A DNA stretch of 64,000 nucleotides from Bedellia somnulentella (Eukaryota; Arthropoda; Insecta; Lepidoptera; Bedelliidae), in the NCBI GenBank assembly GCA_963576735.1, contig OY755196.1, positions 9,591,912 through 9,655,911 of the forward strand. Reading direction: 5' to 3'. The position numbers and the translations under genes are program-made. The notes under the pieces were generated by a model. That model did no database searches. It saw nothing but the letters and a program-made list of their open reading frames with translations, and was not told the origin of the DNA. Of this stretch, positions 50,701 through 59,700 are shown piece by piece. How positions within the stretch are numbered: the stretch's first letter is position 1; every line of letters begins with the position of its first letter.

Positions 50701-53700
50701 ACCTGGAAAACTCGATATCAGAGTTTCTATCAGAATTGCTGTAAGTCCCCAGTACTTTAGGATCAAACATTATACATTAATTAACTGCCATTCCTTGGTA
50801 TTCCTAATTTGCTTTAATGCAAATTACAGATTCCGAAAGCCTAACTAAAGTTCCTCCCTTTCCTTTCTAAAGTTCTTGAACGATTGGTTAATAGACAACT
50901 CAGTGACTTTCTCACTAAAAATGATCTCCTTAATCCTTTTCAATCTGGTTTCCGTCCTTCTCACAGTACTGTCACGGCTCTTGTCAAAATTACTGACGAC
51001 ATTCGTTTGGGGATGGATAAGGGTCTGCTGACTATCCTGGCATTGCTAGATTTCAGTAGTGCCTTCAACACAGTTGACTTCGAAATATTATTAGCTTTAC
51101 TTCGTTCTCTTAACATATCTCCAACGGTGATTGACTGGTTTCGTAGTTATCTACTAGGACGACGGCAGCGTATTCGCATCGAGGAGTCTTACTCTCCCTG
51201 GTGCGAGTTAACTGCCGGTGTTCCACAAGGTGGTGTGTTGTCTCCTCTTTTATTTGCTATATTTATTAATAGTATTTCTCTTCAACTAACTTCTTCCTAC
51301 CACCTTTATGCAGATGATCTTCAGATTTACACACAGGCTAATTTTGACCAATTAAATATGTCCATAAACTTGATTAATGTTGATTTGGAGCGGATTTTGA
51401 AATGGAGTGAAGCATATGGACTAAAAGTGAATCCAAATAAGACACAGATAATTATAGTCGGTAGTTCTCGAATTATTTCTAGGATCGACTATAAGTCACT
51501 ACCGCCTATATTATTTGACGGAACATCAATTCCTTTTAGCCCTACAGTTAAAAACCTAGGGATAATGATAGACAGCACCTTATCTTGGGTGCCACAATTA
51601 GAAATGGTTAGCCGAAAGATGTTCGCTTCAGCGGGATCCCTCAGAAGGTTGCGTAATTTTCTTCCTACTGCTACTAAAACTGCGTTAGCTCAATCACTTC
51701 TCTTGCCCCTTCTTGACTATGCTGATACTTGCTACCTTGATATAACTGAAGAGCAACTTAATAAACTTGAGCGCCTCCAAAACTTTTGCATTAGGTTTAT
51801 TTTTGGATTGAGGAAATATGATCATGTATCTGTATATCGCACTCAACTGAAATGGCTTCCTATTCGTCTCCGCCGGAATGCACATACACTTTCTCTCCTT
51901 CACTCTATTTTATTCAATCCTGCCACCCCTTTCTATCTAAAAGAACGTTTTCAATTTCTCTCCTCTTCCCACGATCTTAATCTACGTTCTGAACATAATC
52001 TTCTATTAAGCATTCCCTCCCATTCAACCAATTACTATGGCTCCTCCTTCACTGTGCAGGCTGTTCAATTGTGGAACGCACTTCCGGTAGAGATTCGTCA
52101 GGCTAAATCCCAATCTATTTTTAAGGATATGGTAAAAAAGCACTACCTCACTGAAACGCTATAATACTGTTGCAAATTAAATTATATATATTAAGTATAT
52201 AAATAAAAATATGTATCATAATATTTGTATGTAGTTTTAATTTATTGTATCATAGTATTTATATGTTTGTTAATAGTTTATTATTTTATAACTAGATTTA
52301 AGTATGACTGGATTGTTGTATTGTTTATGCAGATTAACGCATAGTCATCAGTTTCACCATGTTGTTGTACATCTATCTCACATGACTCTAATTTATTGAC
52401 CTCTCCATTCAAAGGTTGTCTGGAAGAGATCGCTTTTAGTGATAAGACCGCCAATTGTACTTTTGTTAATTCATTCTGTGTATTTGTAATTGTTTTTCCA
52501 TATTTGATGTACAATAAAGAGTTTTCTATTCTATTCTCTATTCTATTCCAAAGTTGTTGAAATATGTCTTACATCTTACGAATTTGTGTGACATGGTACA
52601 AGTACGGTAGAAAGTAAACAGATAGTGTGTTAAACTTATTAATTCTAAGTAAGCTTATCACAATACACGTTCATTTGCTTCTGTTCTCATTGTACCATGT
52701 CTATCAATAGCCACTTAACTTAAAAACAAAAAAAGAGATAATTCATAGTAATAGTTTATACATTTAAAAAATAAGTTTTCCGAAAATGGTGTAATTTTGG
52801 AATTTCGTGTCCCGGTGGTTTCTGAATACTAACTTTTTCTTGATAATGTACTTTGACGATAGATGAAATGGATATTAACGGTTTTATGTAAAACAATATA
52901 GCTTTTTGTAAATTTGAGCTGCCATAAAATGTTGCGTCACTTCATCACTCCGAAAATAAAAGGCAGAAATATGTATTCTTAATGATTGCGAACTGCCAGA
53001 GCATGCATTCAGAAAATCTTCATGCAGGGAACTTCTGAAGATGACAATTTGTACGAATGTAGTGATGTCTATTAAAAGCAAAATAGTATCGATAAAAATA
53101 TGGTTTAGGTTTAGAAATAATTTGATCGAAAGAATGACTGGTGCAGTTTTTTTGGGCGCTTTATAATTAACGCTTACTATTATATATCTGATAATTGAGC
53201 TGATAAAACGGAAAACTCGTACCAAACTTATTTTTTTATAAATCTAGTTTTTTTTCCTAGTATGTTAAAGATATGCGACAGCAAGGAGCTGGTGCTGGCT
53301 GAAAACCAGGATTGAGAGACGCGGCAGAAGTATAATAACTAAAGGTTTTTTTTTAGTTTACCTAAGTGTTGTAGTTATATACTGAATTACCCAAATAAAT
53401 TGTTTTTGTTTCTTTCTTCAAATTCAGTATGTTGTTGAAATTAAAACTTTGAATCGGCTTTATAAAAACTAAATTAATATTAAACACAAAAACACATTTT
53501 TAAATCATTTGTAATAGATACTGATTTAAGACCTTAAACAACTTCACCGTCCAAAACAAAAACATGCTACTTTCCAAATATGTTTTTATCGATATCATTC
53601 CACACACCCCCATCACTAAATCATCGTCATCGAGTGGCGTCTAGTGTTGCGACGTTCATTCAACACCTGTGAATAGCTCTCTTTGTATAAAAACACTAGC

Positions 53701-56700
53701 ACAGAATGAATAGGCTGGGCTTATAAACATTTTATTCTTACGAGAACATTTTCATGAAACTTCAACTTACATCTACAGTTTCAAGTTGTTTTTCTTAAGG
53801 GATATTTATGTATGATACACTATTAAACAAGACTTTCCATAAGATTTTTTCCTTTACAAACGTTCACGCCTTATATCCTCGAAGGGGTTGGCATAGGCAC
53901 CAATACTTCTGAATATCACGTGACATTGTCACTTGGTGTTCAAAGTACCCACGTTTTTCTTGGCCAGTGTACTTACGTGATAGAAGGCAGGCCTATCACC
54001 GATTTGTACGAATACACTGTCAAATGACTAAGTACAATACAACTAAGCCATGTGGGTTTCCTCACGATGTTTTCCCTCACCGATAACAACCATGATAAAT
54101 TAACCACACACTTACGACTTTAGAAAAGACACATTGGTCCGAGGTCCGAGACTCGAGATTTGAAACCTCATCGCCTGCACGATATCATGGTTACTTATGT
54201 TTGAATTATACATATACTCACGGCTATATTTCCCTAGAAGGGGTAACCAGAGCTAAGAAATTATAAATTCCTAAGCCACTTTTGGAAGTTGAGTGGGGAA
54301 AAGATGGTAAAAATAAAGGTTTTTGGTGATGGGTCTCCAATCGCATCGCCCAAAAATCTAATAAAAAGTCCCAATACCCTTAGTCGCCTCTTACGACACC
54401 CGTGGGTAGGAAGGGGGTAGCGACATTCTAAGCCGGCACTACACGGCACGGTTTGAATTATATATATTTGAAATACTATTAAACGAGATTTTATGGTCGC
54501 TTAATAAGGGTTTGTTCATAAATAACTTAGAAGCTCGAAACAGAGCGGGAGGGAACATTCAATTCCAACTTTGAATGCGTAAAGACGTAATTACGTACAT
54601 AAATGCTCTAATGTTTAAAACGAATAATGTTTTTTAGAAGCTTGATGAACATCTATACAGCTTATTATTATTACCTTCCTCAATAAATGGGCTATCTAAA
54701 TAACAGAGAGTAACGCTATCACCTAAATAAAATGATAAGTATTTTTAGTCAAATGGCAACTAGCTTATAGATCTCTCATGTCTACGTCACACTAGTTTAT
54801 TTTCAATACTTTATGATTACACACACATACATACATATACCCACGGCTATAAATCCCAGGAAGGGGTAGCCAGAGCTAATGAATTAGAAATTCCTCAGCC
54901 ACTTTTGGAAATTTGGCTCTAAAACGAAGTAGCAACCATCGCCCAAAAATCACTTAAATAGCCCCAATACCCTTAGTCGGAAGAAACGGGGAAGTGATAT
55001 TCTAAGCCGACACTACACAGTTACATCTCATTACATGAACTTATATGTATGTGCCATGAAGATTCTTTCACATATAGCCTTATAGCTTAAGAAATATATT
55101 ATCAGGGGACAAAACTTAATTAAGAGTTTTACTTAAGCTACGAAATTGCATAAACCAAGCTGTCATTTTCGATCACGATATAGTTATATGAGAATTCCCT
55201 TAAGGAACTGAGGAAAATGATAATACGTCTACACGGATATATTATATGATATGGTGTGATAGAGAGAAAAAGGCTTTTTCAAGGCCTAAACAAGTAAATA
55301 GATATAAATATGGGTTGCGATTCAAATTGTTTTTATTTGAATATTATTTTAAGTAACGAATTATAATAAAACCGCAGAAATATGGGCTTTTTAATATCTC
55401 TCTCGCTCTGGCTACCCCTTTTTGGGATTTATAGCCGTGAGTATATTTATGTATGTATGTATGTATGTAAATATAGGCTTTGCCTTTCGTTCAATTTATC
55501 TCAAAAAGGTGAAGCCAGAGCTGTAGATTTCAAAATTATTTATTCACTAATGAAAGTTGAGTGGAAAATAAATTAATGCTAGAATATAAATAAAAAAGGT
55601 TGGTGATGGGTCCTTCAACAATCACTTAAGAACCTGATGCTTTATTTTTATATGCTGGAGTGAATTATATTATTTTTTACTATAAGCACTCCTTTAAGAC
55701 TTATCTATGATTAAAAGTAATTTTATGTTTTCTTTTTGTAAATTGTTACATGTTTCAAATAACTATATTTTGTGTAATTTTAATGTTTTGGTTCACGAAA
55801 ACCTCATATGGGGATTATTACTAATAAATAAAGGATAAATAAAGGAAATGATGTGCTGTGTAGTGTCGGCTTAGAATAGCACTACACCATTTCTTCCGGT
55901 GGGTGTACATAAGAGGCAACTGACGGTATTGGGACTTTTAAGGGATTTTTGGGCGATGCGGTTGGAGACCCATCACCAAAAACCTTTATTCCACCATCTT
56001 TTCCCCACGCAACTTCCAAAAGTGGCTGAGGAATTTTTAGCCTACCCTAGCTCTGGCTACCTCTTCGAGGGATTCATAGCCGTGAGTATATGTATGTATG
56101 TAAATAAAGGAAAGATCCTATCCCCGCCGGGGACGAAATTTTTCTTTCCTTTATTTTTATTTGTGTGTTAATTTATTGTGCACCATGAAATGGCGAATAG
56201 ATTTGTTTCCTTTCTTTCTTTCTAAAGTTAAACTTCCTACGTGGCTGTTCATTTGATTGTAAAACTTTCAAACAATATCAACCCTAAAACGGTAATACCT
56301 AAAATGCCAACATAAGGTCGCCGCCGGTCAAAACAGCCACCTACAAAGTAGACAGTCAAATTGCCTTGCACAGATAATATATTCCTTAAGAGTGTAGATA
56401 CAAACACGATAATAGCACTATAAATCTTGAGGCGAATAATATTGTATGGAAGGTGTAAATCGTCCAAATTTAAAACTAAAATTTTATAGCATATTTTCTT
56501 TTCATATGTAACGTTGTGAATAGTCGGCTTAGAATAGTACTACCCCATTTATTTCCGTGGGAGATCGTAAGAGGCGACTAAGGGTATTGGGGTTGAATTT
56601 ATTATAAATTTAATATAATTGGCTAAGCCCAGTACTACTAGGATACTAAAAAGCTAATATATCTAATAAAAATATCTAATATATTTAAGTTACATTTTTT

Positions 56701-59700
56701 GCTTTTATTTGTTACATAACTATTAATGTAAACAGTTTCTGAATCACTGTTTTTACTAAACTTGATCAATACTGTACTAACGAGCCAATTAACAAAATAG
56801 AGCTGTGATATAAATTTATTGGTCTATTCAAAGTGTATTAACGCGGAAATTCTCGCTTTCAAATATTCAACACAGTCGCCATATTGGCAACGCTACCGGA
56901 AATCATTGTTTTCGTTTACGGCTTCTGTACAAACTTTTTGGTTAAGAGTTTTATATAGGAGGTCGGTGCTAGGTACCCGGAATTATTAATTACCTTACAC
57001 TTATATTAACATTATATTATATTTCAGAAAAAAAAAATGGCAAATAGACGATAGTTATAGATAGTAATTTTAGATTATAAAAATAAAACACTGAATGACT
57101 GATGAACTTTTTTCGAAAGTATTCGTATCCCCTATCCTATTAAATAAGTTTTTGGCTCATTAAAAAACTTATAATCATAAAAGAATATTATTCAAAAGTC
57201 GTTAATAGCTCTGAAATTTAAAAAAAAAGTTTAACATAGCTGGGTAGTGTTGGCTTAGAAATAGAATAACACTAATCTATTTATTTCCGCGTGTGCCGTA
57301 ACAAGCAACTTAAGGTAGTGATTTTAAGGGGGTTTAGGCCATTTCTTCCCCACTCAACTTGCAAAAGTGGCTAAGGAATTTAAAATTTTGGGATTTATAG
57401 CCTTGTATGTAAGTATGTATGTAGTAAAATCATCTATTCAAGCTCCGCAAAATAAAAGTGCTCGGAAAAAGTACATAAATCATGCTAAAATTTCACTCTA
57501 ATAAGAAGTATACGTACAATTTAGTTAATTCCGTTTTATAACACGCTACCATAAATTTTCAAAGCGAATTAAACGAAATTAAGAGAACTAAAAAATATCA
57601 GTAGCCAAACCATAACATTTCGTCTGACTGCTAAACCCTTCACGGTATTGCAGTACTAAAGTAGACTTTATTTCAATGCGATACGAGTTATTTTGGCAGA
57701 GCAAGGGGGAAGGGTGGTTGGAAACTCGTAAATATGTCTCTTTTATAGTTATGTGCCCCTGGTACTTTAGCTCTACTGGGGTTGTGCAACGGGGGTTTGC
57801 GTTGTTTTTTTTATATCAGATTTTGTATTAACACTTTCATATTTGTAGGAAATTATATTATTAGCTATATTATTTTCATTATTATTTTGAGTATGAGTGA
57901 CGAGACGCATAGAAAATATCAGCTATGGGAGAGACGAAGTTAAGATAGTTAAATTATCACGTAAATTCAGAAAACACACATGACACGACTAATGAACAAC
58001 AAAAGTCGTTTGGATTTTTCCCTCATCGTAAACCTTGATAAATTAAGATTCGCGACTCGAAACCATCTATTATATTACGAGTAATAATATAGTAAAGAGA
58101 TAAAGTTAATAACTTTGATTATTTCTTTGTTTATAAGGGCTTAACTTCGGAAATACTGAACCGATCATGGAAATTCTTTCACAATCAGAAAGTTAAACTA
58201 TTCAGGAGTGCTATAGGCTATTTATTATCATGCTTAATTTCATAAGGGGCGAGCAGTGATTCACGAAAGGTTTTTCAAAAATAACACTACCCGTGAGAAG
58301 CTATAGCGGTCTTAAATATCTCGATTATCCTCTAGGGTTCCCTCACGATATTTTTCCTCACCATCAACAAAGCTTAAACAAAAAGATAGAAATCAGTAAA
58401 CATTCGATTAACATTGTACACATAAGATAAAAGCGTCGTAAAGTTGACGCAAAATAGATTATTGACGTAATTTATGGGATAGTTAGAATCGCACTAATCA
58501 ATTGGATTACTTTGTTACGAAGGGGAAGTATGAAGGGATTTGAGGAGTTGCATGATTATACAATCATATACTCACGGCTATAAATCCCTAGAAGGGGTAG
58601 CCAGAGTTTCGGAACAAAAAATTCGTCAGCCACATTTGGAAGTCGATAGGGGAGAAGATAGTAGAAATAAAGTATCGTTGGTGATGGGTCTCCAACCGCA
58701 TCGCCCAAAAACCACTAAAAAGCCGGAAGCACGAGGGGGAAATATAAAGGGATTTGAGGAAACTCAACTAAAACGTTCACGCCGTATATCACCGAAAGGG
58801 TTGGCAGAGGTACTAATATTTCAGAACGTCACGTGACATTGTTATCTGGTATTCAAGCAAACGTGGGTACTCTGACCACCAGGATTTGAGATGTTTATAT
58901 AAAATTCAAGTGATACAGTGTTCGTCACTAAACTCCTATGAAATGGATGATCCGATTTTAATGAATGCGTAGGGTACACACTTGCTAGGTCTGAGAACAG
59001 GTTTATAACTATTTTTTAGGCTGCTATGTGATTGGGGTTGTCCCTCCCTAACATCTTATTTTATACGAGTAGGAGTTCCCTAGAAACAATAGCAAAACAA
59101 AATTTACCGGGTCAGCTAGTAATTTTATGTTTCTATAGAGACTTCAATAAACGACATAGTTCTAGACATCTTTTTAATTAGTTAGTTAGTATTCTTTATG
59201 TTAGGTTATAGTATAAATATGATAATCTGGGCGCCAACTGAAAACCAGCGTATGGGAGAATCATCAGCCTGGCGGCTTGTTTCTTCCATACACATGCTGA
59301 GTTAGAGCCTATTTGGTACAAAACTTGATATTTATACGTAAACGTAAAAAAAAATTACATGGTCTTCTCTTCCCGTGATTGGTTGGCGCGTCAACAAAAG
59401 TTGCTTTGGCACTCTTAGTTTTATCGTAAACGAATAAAAACGTGTCAGCATCGAATAGCACAAAACAAACCTATTTTTGAGGGTGCTGATAAAGTTTTAG
59501 AGCTCAATTCTTCGTCTTTATGTTGTTTTTAATATTGAATGCATCAACTTTTTATTCATTTGACTTTCTTATGTTTTGTGATATATTATTAGCAAATATA
59601 TTACTTGTAACTAGCCTCTTGTAACTCAAAAGCACTAATACTTATGAATATCACGTGACATTGTCACCTGGTGATCAGAGTACGCCATTTTTCTTGGACA

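Noticed and set aside
50700..50760. Possible otk micro-exon with donor CCAG|GTGTGT
   Set aside because: None of the readings (SNSDRNSDIEFS, ILIETLISSFP) shows an Ig pattern, and the acceptor is ambiguous.
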